Source: JANQKX01 sp039028695
Lineage (GTDB): Bacteria; Pseudomonadota; Alphaproteobacteria; Kiloniellales; Kiloniellaceae
DNA: 9,553 bases
Reading direction: 5' to 3'
Assembly: GCA_039028695.1 (NCBI GenBank)
Contig: JBCCHN010000175.1
Coordinates: 1 to 9,553 of the forward strand
Within the stretch, counting starts at the first letter, position 1. Every line of letters begins with the position of its first letter. Positions 1-7,213 of this stretch are shown here, piece by piece. The position numbers and the translations under genes were made by a program. Below the pieces are notes generated by a model. That model worked only from the letters and a program-made list of their open reading frames with translations. It was not told where the DNA came from and did not search any database.

Positions 1-908
1 AGCTTGGCCACCACGCCTTTGATCAAATGCTCGCCGAAGGAAACGCCCCTCAAGCCTTTTTGCGTATTGGAGATAGAATAAAAGATCGCCGTGTCCGCAT
101 CCTTGGGATCGGCCACTGGCGCCATCTCGTCCAGCAAGGCTTGCACCACCTTGGCGGTTCCCTTTACCAAAGCCACCTCGACAAAGGTCAAGGGCTCGTC
201 GGGCATGCGCGGATGAAACAAGGCATAACATCGTCGATCCGAGTCCAAACGATTGCGCAGATCGTCCCAGGACTGAATTTCGTGAACCGCTTCGTAGGCG
301 ATGAGTTTTTCCAACAAGGCGGCAGGTGATTTCCAGGTGATACGCCGCAAGTCCAAAAAGCCGACATCAAACCATGACGTCAGCAAGGACCGTAGATCGT
401 CATCCAATGCCGCCAGATAAGGATCCTTCGACCTCATGGACAAGAGGTCCGAACGAAGATCCACCAAAAACTTAACACCCTCCGGCAAAGCATTGAATTG
501 AGTTAGTAGTTTCACTCTCTTCGGTTCAACGGCTTGGCGAAGCTGGCGCTCAGCCTCCAAACGCTCGAAAGCCTCCTCGGCGGATTGATAGCGGATGATC
601 GCCTGTTCGGTTTCCTCAGGGCTGATATCGAAGGATTTGGCAAGCACCTCCAAAAAGATCTGCCGGCCTTCCCGATCCAATTCCAGATAGCTTTGGCCCA
701 GGTCCGCCGCGCGCATCCGGGCTGAAACCTCACCGCCTCGGGCATCCAAACACTCGCGCATCATGGCTTCGATGGCACTCGCATCCTTGGCAACGCCCCC
801 GTCTGCCAGGCCAATTGTGCGCGCCGCACTCTGGGCAATCTCCCGCCAGGCGGCAGAAATGTTGCCCAATGCCCGTTCAACCAAATTTTCGTCTCGGGTC
901 ACACCCAT
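1..908 (-). CDS. malonyl-CoA decarboxylase, N-terminal part (runs off left edge)
   Basis: This enzyme converts malonyl-CoA to acetyl-CoA and CO2. The reverse strand is open from an ATG at 908 to base 1, giving 302 codons with no stop, so the C-terminus lies outside the window. The first ~180 residues are helical and charged, as in the family's N-terminal helical domain. From about residue 188 it matches the conserved catalytic domain: LRRITWKSPAALLEKLIAYE (187-206), FHPRMPDEPLTFVEVALV (231-248) and IFYSISNTQKGLRGVSF (275-291). Bacterial members are usually around 400-460 residues, so roughly a third is missing, including the SxSPIP-type motif expected further on. The ATG is preceded by GGAGG with a 12-base spacer, somewhat long. 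The cation transporter gene lies 103 bases upstream on the same strand. Whether a matA-type malonyl-CoA synthetase lies beyond the edge cannot be seen. Family assignment is confident; the physiological role is inferred. Confidence 0.93.
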   Translation of the reverse strand, partial: MGVTRDENLVERALGNISAAWREIAQSAARTIGLADGGVAKDASAIEAMMRECLDARGGEVSARMRAADLGQSYLELDREGRQIFLEVLAKSFDISPEETEQAIIRYQSAEEAFERLEAERQLRQAVEPKRVKLLTQFNALPEGVKFLVDLRSDLLSMRSKDPYLAALDDDLRSLLTSWFDVGFLDLRRITWKSPAALLEKLIAYEAVHEIQSWDDLRNRLDSDRRCYALFHPRMPDEPLTFVEVALVKGTAKVVQALLDEMAPVADPKDADTAIFYSISNTQKGLRGVSFGEHLIKGVVAK

Positions 909-951
909 GAATATCCCAAACCTCCGGGGGCTTTCACCAATACCGCCGATA

Positions 952-965
952 CAAGATCAATCTTG
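952..965. repeat. perfect inverted repeat upstream of the malonyl-CoA decarboxylase gene
   Basis: The sequence CAAGAT-CA-ATCTTG is a 6-base perfect inverted repeat with a 2-base centre, 44-57 bases upstream of the decarboxylase start codon. This position suits an operator for a dimeric regulator, but I do not recognise the motif as the site of a named protein. The 103-base spacer shows no clear intrinsic terminator and no convincing -35/-10 pair. Confidence 0.35.
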
Positions 966-1011
966 CCTTAACGAAGTCTTTATTCTGCTGGCATTGCCTT
1001 GAGGATCAAAG

Positions 1012-1956
1012 TTAACTTTTCGTCGCGCTAGCGAGGTCGGCCTGATGGTCCTTGCTTGATTGAATTTCGATAAAGACCCGACGGACGTCCGGAAAACGCG
1101 CCTTAACCTCCCGTTCCAACTGAGAAATGCACTGCTCCGCCGCACCGGCAGTGAGATGATCATGAAAATCCAGACTAATATTAATCAAGATGTCGTCTGG
1201 GCCTTGATGTAAGGATAGCACCTCATTGATTTGGGCAATCTCTCCACGGTTGGTCAAGAGGGCACGCACTTCTTTTACCATGTCCGGATCGGCCCCTTCG
1301 CCGATGAGCAGGCTCTTTGTCTCCCAAGCCAGCAGGATGGCGGCGCCGGCCAGAATGATGCCGATCCCAATGGAGGCTAGGCCGTCCAGTTCGGGGATGT
1401 CCAAAAGCTGACCCAGAAAGATTCCAACAAAGGCGACGATCAAACCTAGCATAGCCGCTGTATCTTCAAGCAAGACCGTGAAGATGGAGGGGTCCTTGCT
1501 CACCTGCACGGCCTCGAAAATACCCCTCTTGCCACGTCGGGAGTTGAACTCCTTGAAGGCCACGTAACAGGCCCCGGCCTCGAACACCATGGCCAACCCT
1601 AAAACAATGTAGGTGATATAGGCATCCTTTACGGGCTCAGGGTGCAGGGTCTTATGAACGCCCTCATAAAAGGACACTCCTGCGCCCACGGCAAAAATGA
1701 GGATTGCCACGACAAAGGCCCAAAAATAGATTTCTCGCCCATAGCCGAAAGGATGGCGCTCGTCGGCCGGACGCTTGGAGCGCTTTAGTCCATAGAGCAG
1801 TAGGCCCTGGTTCCCTGAGTCCACGCAGGAATGGATGGCCTCGCTGAACATAGCCGAACTGCCGGTATAAAAGGCCGCGCCAAATTTGGTTACGGCAATC
1901 AGGGAATTTCCGATCAGCGCCGCATAGATGGCTTTTTTCGATCCGCTCGCCGCCAT
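1012..1956 (-). CDS. ZNT9-like cation diffusion facilitator (predicted zinc/divalent cation transporter)
   Basis: This is an inner-membrane cation diffusion facilitator expected to move Zn2+ or a similar ion, probably against protons. About six hydrophobic segments are followed by a ~95-residue cytoplasmic domain. It resembles the SLC30A9/ZNT9 branch more than YiiP-type exporters. Residues below count from ATG 1956. TM2 carries SEAIHSCVDSGNQGLL with H42 and D46 as likely metal ligands. A loop motif RHPFGYG follows at 67-73. The fifth segment has VLLEDTAAMLG (161-171), where canonical CDFs show HxxxD. The C-terminus ends in PDVRRVFIEIQ, also ZNT9-like. An ATG at 1962 is in frame, but its spacing from the Shine-Dalgarno GGAGG is only 2 bases, against 8 for the ATG at 1956, so I prefer 1956 (314 residues). 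The gene is divergent from the acylase gene. Metal specificity and direction are inferred. Confidence 0.9.
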   Translation of the reverse strand: MAASGSKKAIYAALIGNSLIAVTKFGAAFYTGSSAMFSEAIHSCVDSGNQGLLLYGLKRSKRPADERHPFGYGREIYFWAFVVAILIFAVGAGVSFYEGVHKTLHPEPVKDAYITYIVLGLAMVFEAGACYVAFKEFNSRRGKRGIFEAVQVSKDPSIFTVLLEDTAAMLGLIVAFVGIFLGQLLDIPELDGLASIGIGIILAGAAILLAWETKSLLIGEGADPDMVKEVRALLTNRGEIAQINEVLSLHQGPDDILINISLDFHDHLTAGAAEQCISQLEREVKARFPDVRRVFIEIQSSKDHQADLASATKS

Positions 1957-2122
1957 TTCCATCCCCTCCCTTAGACAGCAAAAATCCGGTGCAAATTAAC
2001 GAGCCGAATGTCAATTGCAAGTTTGTTGCGCCACCTGGCCCTGGCCAGCATCGACCTTTGAGGCTATATCCAAACCACTTAGGCCTATGAAAATTATGAA
2101 AATAAGGAACAGATAAAAGAGA
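1957..2122. promoter_or_regulatory. divergent spacer between transporter and acylase genes
   Basis: This short region must hold the outward promoters of two divergent genes. On the minus strand a perfect TTGACA lies at 2014-2009, but no good -10 box sits 16-18 bases after it. CTGGCC is repeated in tandem at 2035-2046, overlapping the palindrome CTGGCCAG (2041-2048). A further 8-base palindrome TAGGCCTA spans 2080-2087, close to the acylase start and in an AT-rich stretch. These could be operator or promoter elements, but none matches a site I can name. Confidence 0.3.
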
Positions 2123-4510
2123 ATGTCCCGCCCCCTTCGTTGGTTCCTTTATTCCGTTCTGGTCCTTTTGCTGATCGCCGTCATCGGTGGCGGCGGTGCG
2201 TACCTTTGGTTCAGCCGCTCCCTGCCTCAGGTATCGGGAGAGCGGATCCTAACGGGCCTGACCGCCCCCGTATCCCTGGAGCGGGATGCCCAGGGGCTGG
2301 TGACCATTCGCGCCGAAAACGAGACGGATGCCTATTTTGCTTTGGGATTTGCCCACGCCCAGGACCGGCTTTGGCAAATGGATTCCCAAAGGCGTACCGC
2401 GTCAGGCCGCCTTTCCGAAGTGATTGGCAGCTCAACCCTTGAGATTGATCGTTTCATTCGTACTCTCGGCCTTTATCGCGTTGCGGAGGCCAACTTAAAA
2501 GGCCTTGGTGCCGATGTTCGGGGAGCACTGGAGTCCTACAGCGCCGGGGTGAACGCCTTTCTGACCACCCGCTCAGGCCCCCTGCCTCCGGAGTTCTTTG
2601 TGCTGGGCTACGAGCCAGAACCTTGGCGACCGGTGGATAGCCTTTTGTGGGGCAAGCTGATGGCTTTCCAATTGTCGGGAAATTGGCATGAGGAACTCTT
2701 GCGGGCCCGCCTGGATCAGCGCTTGGACCCGGCTAAGGTCGAGGCCCTCTGGCCCCCTTACCCTGCCGATTCACCGGTCGTTCTCGCCGATCAGTCGGGC
2801 GGCCTATTGAACCCGCAAAGCCTGACGGACCTGGCCGGGTTAATTGACCGCCTGCCGTCCATTCTGACACCCAAAGACGCTTCAAATTCCTGGGTGCTAT
2901 CGGGAGCTCGTACGGCAACGGGCTCACCGATCCTGGCTAACGATCCTCACCTGGAGCTCACGGCCCCCAGCACCTGGTACATGGTGCGCATCGAAACGCC
3001 GAGCCTAACTCTCGCCGGCGCCACAGCCCCAGGCGTGCCCTTCATCATCATTGGACACAACAGCCAGGTGGCCTGGGGATTCACCACCACCCATAGCGAC
3101 ACCCAAGACCTTTTCGTGGAACGCCTGGCCGCGGGCAGCCAAGAGCATTACGACACGCCGGACGGCCCCACCCGTTTTGAAAGCCATCAAGAAGTCATTC
3201 AGGTAGAGGGCGATTCAGACCACACCATGACGGTGCGGCACAGTCGCCATGGCCCCATCATGAACGACGTGGCCAGCCGAAGCATTCCAAACAACAATAC
3301 CAAAGACCTTATCGCCCTTTCCTGGCCGGCTCTCCGGGAAGACGACCGCACGCCGCAAGCCCTTTACGGGATTAATCACGCCAGAAACTGGGAAACTTTC
3401 AACGCTGCGCTTGAGGATTTCCATACCCCACAACAGAACATCGTCTATGCCGATGTGACGGGTAATATCGGCTTTGTCGCACCAGGCCGAGTGCCCATTC
3501 GGCGCAGCGGTGATGGGCGCCGCCCGGTGTCCGGCTGGAGCGGCGATTTTGATTGGGAGGGCTTTATCCCCTTCGACGAATTGCCCCGCGCCTTTAACCC
3601 GGAGACCGGCAAAATCGTTGCGGCGAACAATAAGGTCGTGGGCGAAGACTACCCCTATTTGATCACGGCCAATTGGCCCAATGGGGACCGGGCTCAGCGG
3701 GTCGAGGACCTTCTGGCCGCCGCGCCGAGCTGGTCCCTGGAGCAATCCCAGGACATGCAATTGGATACCTTGTCCCTGGGCGCCCAACGTCTTTTGCCCC
3801 TGCTCCTGGCCGCACCGACCGATCCGGACTTCAAGTCCGAGGCCATGGAGCTGCTGAAGAACTGGGACGGGCATATGGACGTGGGTCGGCCTGAACCCCT
3901 GATCTATTACACTTGGATATGGGCGCTGACGGAGCTCATTTTGGCTGACGATCTAGGTCCCGATTTCGCCGCCTTTCAACGGGGGGACGCCCGCCTACTG
4001 GCCACACTATTGAGCGATCAGCCCCATTGGTGCGACCACAGCGAAAGCCAAGATAAGCAGGAGACCTGCGAAGAGTTGATCGTATTGGCCCTGGAAAATG
4101 CCTTTGACGCCCTGACTGGGGGCTTCAGCAGGGACGAACTGAGCTGGCGCTGGGGCGATGCTCATATCGCCCATTTTCCCCACCCGGTATGGAGCCGCCT
4201 GCCCTTTATCGACGATCTAATCAACTATGGGCTCGAAGCCCCGGGCGGGAACGACACCCTGAACCGGGGCTCCGCGCGTTTTCGCGGCGAGGCGGAGAAT
4301 CGCTTCGAGGACGTTCACGGTCCCGGCATGAGGGTTGTCTTCGATCTCGCCAACCTGAATAACTCCCGCTTCAATCTGGCCGGTGGCCAGTCAGGCAATC
4401 CCTTGTCGCCCCATTACGGCGATCTTGTGGTGCCCTGGCGGGACGGCCTTTATTTCAAGCTCGACGGCGCCGCCACCCCTAAACATCAACTCACACTTCT
4501 GCCCCCCTAA
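2123..4510 (+). CDS. penicillin acylase family Ntn hydrolase, membrane-anchored
   Basis: This 795-residue protein belongs to the penicillin amidase family, which cleaves amide bonds of beta-lactams, acyl-homoserine lactones or other N-acyl compounds after self-cleavage into two subunits. Residues 8-30 form one hydrophobic segment after a short basic N-terminus, indicating an export signal or anchor and a periplasmic enzyme. The alpha-subunit motif GFAHAQDRLWQMD (75-87) is followed by the processing site KDA|SNSWVLSG, making Ser254 the predicted nucleophile and new N-terminus of the beta subunit. TPQQNIVYAD (435-444) contains N439, the likely oxyanion-hole asparagine. Cys637 and Cys649 could form a disulfide. 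C-terminal family motifs GGNDTLNRGS and GGQSGNP are present. Length fits a complete member and no catalytic residue looks lost. The ATG at 2123 has only weak purine-rich sequence upstream. The substrate cannot be read from the sequence; acyl-homoserine lactone acylase is one possibility. Confidence 0.93.
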   Translation: MSRPLRWFLYSVLVLLLIAVIGGGGAYLWFSRSLPQVSGERILTGLTAPVSLERDAQGLVTIRAENETDAYFALGFAHAQDRLWQMDSQRRTASGRLSEVIGSSTLEIDRFIRTLGLYRVAEANLKGLGADVRGALESYSAGVNAFLTTRSGPLPPEFFVLGYEPEPWRPVDSLLWGKLMAFQLSGNWHEELLRARLDQRLDPAKVEALWPPYPADSPVVLADQSGGLLNPQSLTDLAGLIDRLPSILTPKDASNSWVLSGARTATGSPILANDPHLELTAPSTWYMVRIETPSLTLAGATAPGVPFIIIGHNSQVAWGFTTTHSDTQDLFVERLAAGSQEHYDTPDGPTRFESHQEVIQVEGDSDHTMTVRHSRHGPIMNDVASRSIPNNNTKDLIALSWPALREDDRTPQALYGINHARNWETFNAALEDFHTPQQNIVYADVTGNIGFVAPGRVPIRRSGDGRRPVSGWSGDFDWEGFIPFDELPRAFNPETGKIVAANNKVVGEDYPYLITANWPNGDRAQRVEDLLAAAPSWSLEQSQDMQLDTLSLGAQRLLPLLLAAPTDPDFKSEAMELLKNWDGHMDVGRPEPLIYYTWIWALTELILADDLGPDFAAFQRGDARLLATLLSDQPHWCDHSESQDKQETCEELIVLALENAFDALTGGFSRDELSWRWGDAHIAHFPHPVWSRLPFIDDLINYGLEAPGGNDTLNRGSARFRGEAENRFEDVHGPGMRVVFDLANLNNSRFNLAGGQSGNPLSPHYGDLVVPWRDGLYFKLDGAATPKHQLTLLPP

Positions 4511-4518
4511 GCACCTGA

Positions 4519-4552
4519 CTTGCGGCTAAGACGGGGATGGCTTAGGTGTAAG
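4519..4552 (+). other. RNA hairpin after the acylase gene
   Basis: Arms 4519-4530 (CTTGCGGCTAAG) and 4541-4552 (CTTAGGTGTAAG) pair over 12 positions, with two G-U wobbles and one G-G mismatch, around a 10-base loop. It begins 9 bases after the acylase stop codon and ends 48 bases before the beta-synthase start. No long T-run follows (only CCGTTTCG), so it is a weak terminator candidate at best. It could also be an mRNA-stabilising structure or part of the leader of the transsulfuration genes. Confidence 0.4.
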
Positions 4553-4600
4553 CCGTTTCGCTGTAGAAAGAACCGCAGTTAACCAGGAATCATTCCGGCT

Positions 4601-5986
4601 ATGATCAATCCAGGACCCGTCTTTGGAAATGTATTGGACGCCATCGGCAACACGCCCATGGCCGAGGTGAAACAAATCGACACCGGGCCCTGCCGCCTGT
4701 TCCTGAAATTGGAAAACCAAAACCCCGGCGGCTCCATCAAGGACCGCATCGGCAAGTCCATGATCGAAGCGGCCGAAAAGGACGGCACCCTGAGACCGGG
4801 TGGGCGCCTTATCGAAGCCACGGCCGGCAATACGGGGCTCGGCCTGGCTCTGGTCGCCGCGCAAAAGGGCTATAATCTGTCGCTCATCGTGCCGGACAAG
4901 ATGGCGCAGGAGAAGATATTCCACCTCAAGGCTCTCGGCACGGAGGTGATCTTGACCCGCTCGGACGTGGGCAAGGGCCACCCCGAGTACTACCAGGACA
5001 TGGCCGAACGCATCGCTAAGGAAACCGGCGCCATTTACGTGAACCAGTTCGAAAATCCCGCTAACCCCCTGGCCCACGTGACCTCCACCGGGCCCGAAAT
5101 CTGGCAGCAGATGGACCAGTCCGTCGATGCAGTGGTCTGTGGCGTGGGCTCGGGCGGCACGATTGCCGGCCTGTCCCGCTATTTCGAAGGTGTCTCTCCG
5201 GAGACTGAGATGATCCTAGCCGATCCCACCGGCTCCATCCTGGCCCATTTCGTGGACACCGGTGAGATCAGCAAAGACGTGGGTTCTTGGCTGGTGGAAG
5301 GTATTGGCGAGGATTTCATGCCACCGAATGCGGACAACCTACGTCGGGTCGCCAAAGCCTATTCGGTCACCGATGGTGAAGCCATGTTGGCCGCCCGTGA
5401 GCTCTTGAACAAAGAGGGCATTCTCGCCGGCTCTTCCTCGGGCACCCTGCTCACCGCTGCCCTACGCTATTGCCGAGAACAGACCAGCCCCAAGCGGGTG
5501 GTGAGCTTTGTCTGCGACAGCGGTAACAAGTACCTGTCCAAAATGTTCAACGATTTTTGGATGATCGACCAAGGCCTCATTGAGCGCGAGAAACGGGGCG
5601 ATTTAAGGGATTTGATCACCCGCCGCCACGCGGATCACAGCACCGTCGTGGCCGCGCCCGACGATAATCTCCTGGTTGCTTACGGCCGCATGAAGCTTTA
5701 CGACATTTCCCAATTACCCGTACTGGATGACACCGAGCAAGTGGTCGGGATCATCGACGAGAGCGATATCTTGCTGCGCGTCTATGAAAGCGAAGCCAGC
5801 TTCAAGAAACCGGTTTCCAGCGCCATGACCAAAAAGCTGCAGACTGTTCCCGTGACGGCCCCGCTGGACGATTTGTTAGAGATTTTTGCGGCGGACATGG
5901 TCGCCATCGTGATGGATGGGACAAAGTTCCTAGGCTTAATCACACGCATTGATTTGCTCAACCACCTTCGCCAGAAGATGGCATAA
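4601..5986 (+). CDS. cystathionine beta-synthase with C-terminal CBS-domain pair
   Basis: This PLP enzyme condenses serine with homocysteine to give cystathionine, the first step of reverse transsulfuration. The 461-residue protein has a fold-type II core (about 1-325) and a tandem CBS-domain (Bateman) module (about 335-460). NPGGSIKDRIG at 41-51 holds the PLP lysine K47. EATAGNTGLGLA (72-83) is the substrate/cofactor asparagine loop and GVGSGGTIAG (181-190) the phosphate-binding loop. CDSGNKYLSKMFNDFW (305-320) is the segment typical of CBS rather than O-acetylserine sulfhydrylase. There is no N-terminal heme domain as in mammalian CBS; the core starts almost at residue 1. The CBS pair suggests adenosyl-ligand control, which is inference. 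The start has AGGAA about 11 bases upstream, inside a small palindrome GGAATCATTCC (4586-4596). The gamma-lyase follows after 39 bases, which supports the assignment. A cysteine synthase-like side activity remains possible. Confidence 0.93.
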   Translation: MINPGPVFGNVLDAIGNTPMAEVKQIDTGPCRLFLKLENQNPGGSIKDRIGKSMIEAAEKDGTLRPGGRLIEATAGNTGLGLALVAAQKGYNLSLIVPDKMAQEKIFHLKALGTEVILTRSDVGKGHPEYYQDMAERIAKETGAIYVNQFENPANPLAHVTSTGPEIWQQMDQSVDAVVCGVGSGGTIAGLSRYFEGVSPETEMILADPTGSILAHFVDTGEISKDVGSWLVEGIGEDFMPPNADNLRRVAKAYSVTDGEAMLAARELLNKEGILAGSSSGTLLTAALRYCREQTSPKRVVSFVCDSGNKYLSKMFNDFWMIDQGLIEREKRGDLRDLITRRHADHSTVVAAPDDNLLVAYGRMKLYDISQLPVLDDTEQVVGIIDESDILLRVYESEASFKKPVSSAMTKKLQTVPVTAPLDDLLEIFAADMVAIVMDGTKFLGLITRIDLLNHLRQKMA

Positions 5987-6012
5987 GCTTCTGATAAAAA
6001 TTCATTTTTTTT
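5972..6012 (+). other. hairpin plus T-tract in the beta-synthase/gamma-lyase gap
   Basis: CAGAAG (5972-5977) and CTTCTG (5988-5993) form a 6-base stem with a 10-base loop that contains the beta-synthase stop codon. A run of eight T (6005-6012) lies 11 bases later, just before the GGAA that serves as ribosome site for the gamma-lyase. The A5 run at 5996-6000 can also pair with part of the T-run. The hairpin-to-T distance is too long for a textbook terminator. It may cause partial termination or influence translation of the second gene. Confidence 0.3.
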
Positions 6013-6025
6013 GGAAACTAAACAC

Positions 6026-7198
6026 ATGACCGAACAGAACTCTAAGAGCAACCGCGCTGCCTTTTCGACCCGGGTCATTCACGCTGGCCAGTCCCCCGAC
6101 CCCACCACCGGCGCCATCATGCCGCCGATCTACGCCACCTCCACCTATGTCCAGGATAGCCCCGGCGTTCACAAAGGCTATGAGTATAGCCGCAGCCAAA
6201 ATCCCACCCGCATGGCATACGAGCGCTGCATCGCCGATTTGGAAAGCGGGCAACAGGGCTTTGCTTTTGCCTCGGGCATGGCGGCAACAGGAACCATCCT
6301 GGAGCTCTTCGACAGCGGCAGTCACATTATCGCCTTGGATGACCTTTACGGCGGCAGTTACCGGCTCTTTGAAAATGTTCGCAAACGCTCCGCAGGCCTG
6401 AATTTCAGCTTCGCCGATATGTCAAATCTGGCCGAGGTCGAGGCCCTCATCCGCCCCGAGACCAAAGCCATCTGGCTGGAATCGCCGAGCAATCCCCTGC
6501 TCAAGCTGGTGGATCTGGAAGCCTTGGCCGCCATGGCCAAACGGCGCGGTATAATTTGCGTCTGTGACAACACCTTCGCCACCCCTTGGGTGCAGCGCCC
6601 CTTGGAACTTGGCTTCGATTTGGTAATGCACTCGGCCACCAAATATCTCAACGGTCATTCCGACATGGTGGGCGGTGTGGTGGTGGTAGGGGAAAACCAA
6701 GACCTGGCCGAAGGTCTGGCTTATCTGCAAAACGCGGTGGGCGGGGTTCAAGGACCCTTTGATTCCTTCCTGGCGCTCCGGGGTCTAAAAACCCTGGCGC
6801 TGCGTATGCAGCGCCACTGCGAAAACGCCATGGCCATCGCCGAATTCTTGGAAGCCCATCCCAAAGTGGATAAAGTCTGCTATCCCGGCCTAGCCAGCCA
6901 CCCCCAGCATGAACTGGCCCGGCGCCAAATGTCCGGCTTCGGCGGCATGGTCACGGCCATCCTCAAGGGGGGACTGGCCGAATCCGAGCGTTTCCTAAAA
7001 CGAGTGGAAATCTTTGCCCTGGCGGAGAGTCTGGGCGGTGTGGAGAGCCTGATCGAGCATCCGGCTATTATGACCCACGCCTCGATCCCTTTGGAAAAGC
7101 GCCAGGCCCTGGGCATCGACGATTCCCTGGTGCGCCTCTCCGTGGGCGTCGAGGACGGAGACGACCTCATGGTCGACCTAACCCAGGCACTGAGCTAG
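6026..7198 (+). CDS. cystathionine gamma-lyase (Cys/Met metabolism PLP enzyme)
   Basis: This enzyme cleaves cystathionine to cysteine, 2-oxobutyrate and ammonia, the second step of reverse transsulfuration; members can also release H2S from cysteine or homocysteine. The 390-residue length is typical of the fold-type I Cys/Met PLP family. Visible motifs are YEYSRSQNPTR (52-62, phosphate-binding Tyr/Arg from the partner subunit), FASGMAAT (81-88), the stacking tyrosine Y108, CDNTFATP with D181, and MHSATKYLNGHSD with the PLP lysine K206. SLGGVESLIEHPAIMTHAS near the C-terminus fits gamma-lyase and gamma-synthase. I prefer gamma-lyase because the beta-synthase gene lies 39 bases upstream. The ATG at 6026 follows GGAAA with a workable spacer. 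A TTG five codons upstream (6011) is in frame but overlaps the T-tract and lacks a ribosome site. Gamma-synthase or methionine gamma-lyase activity cannot be excluded by reading alone. Confidence 0.92.
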   Translation: MTEQNSKSNRAAFSTRVIHAGQSPDPTTGAIMPPIYATSTYVQDSPGVHKGYEYSRSQNPTRMAYERCIADLESGQQGFAFASGMAATGTILELFDSGSHIIALDDLYGGSYRLFENVRKRSAGLNFSFADMSNLAEVEALIRPETKAIWLESPSNPLLKLVDLEALAAMAKRRGIICVCDNTFATPWVQRPLELGFDLVMHSATKYLNGHSDMVGGVVVVGENQDLAEGLAYLQNAVGGVQGPFDSFLALRGLKTLALRMQRHCENAMAIAEFLEAHPKVDKVCYPGLASHPQHELARRQMSGFGGMVTAILKGGLAESERFLKRVEIFALAESLGGVESLIEHPAIMTHASIPLEKRQALGIDDSLVRLSVGVEDGDDLMVDLTQALS

Positions 7199-7213
7199 GG
7201 CTTATCCTCCCTA
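7196..7213. repeat. inverted repeat spanning the stop codons of two convergent genes
   Basis: TAGGG (7196-7200) and CCCTA (7209-7213) form a 5-base inverted repeat around an 8-base loop. The left arm contains the TAG of the gamma-lyase and the right arm the reverse-strand TAG of the flavin reductase-like gene. The genes are 12 bases apart and no other terminator is seen. The stem is short, so a bidirectional terminator role is only a suggestion. Confidence 0.3.

Noticed and set aside
27..1002. Several small open frames (27-329, 512-745, 534-725, 763-1002)
   Set aside because: They are shadows of the malonyl-CoA decarboxylase frame, which is itself open to the left edge and so has no stop in the window.
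1957..1962. First ATG (1962) as start of the cation transporter
   Set aside because: The GGAGG would be only 2 bases away; the ATG at 1956 has proper 8-base spacing. The difference is two residues.
3215..3874. Long minus-strand open frame (219 codons) inside the acylase gene
   Set aside because: It lies wholly antisense to a gene with clear family motifs, has no recognisable domain, and is the kind of shadow frame expected opposite GC-rich coding sequence.
4526..5077. Minus-strand open frame (183 codons) opposite the start of the beta-synthase gene
   Set aside because: Antisense to well-conserved PLP-enzyme motifs, with no family features of its own.
6011..6025. TTG at 6011 as start of the gamma-lyase
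   Set aside because: It overlaps the T-tract, lacks a ribosome site, and the ATG at 6026 has GGAAA at a suitable distance.
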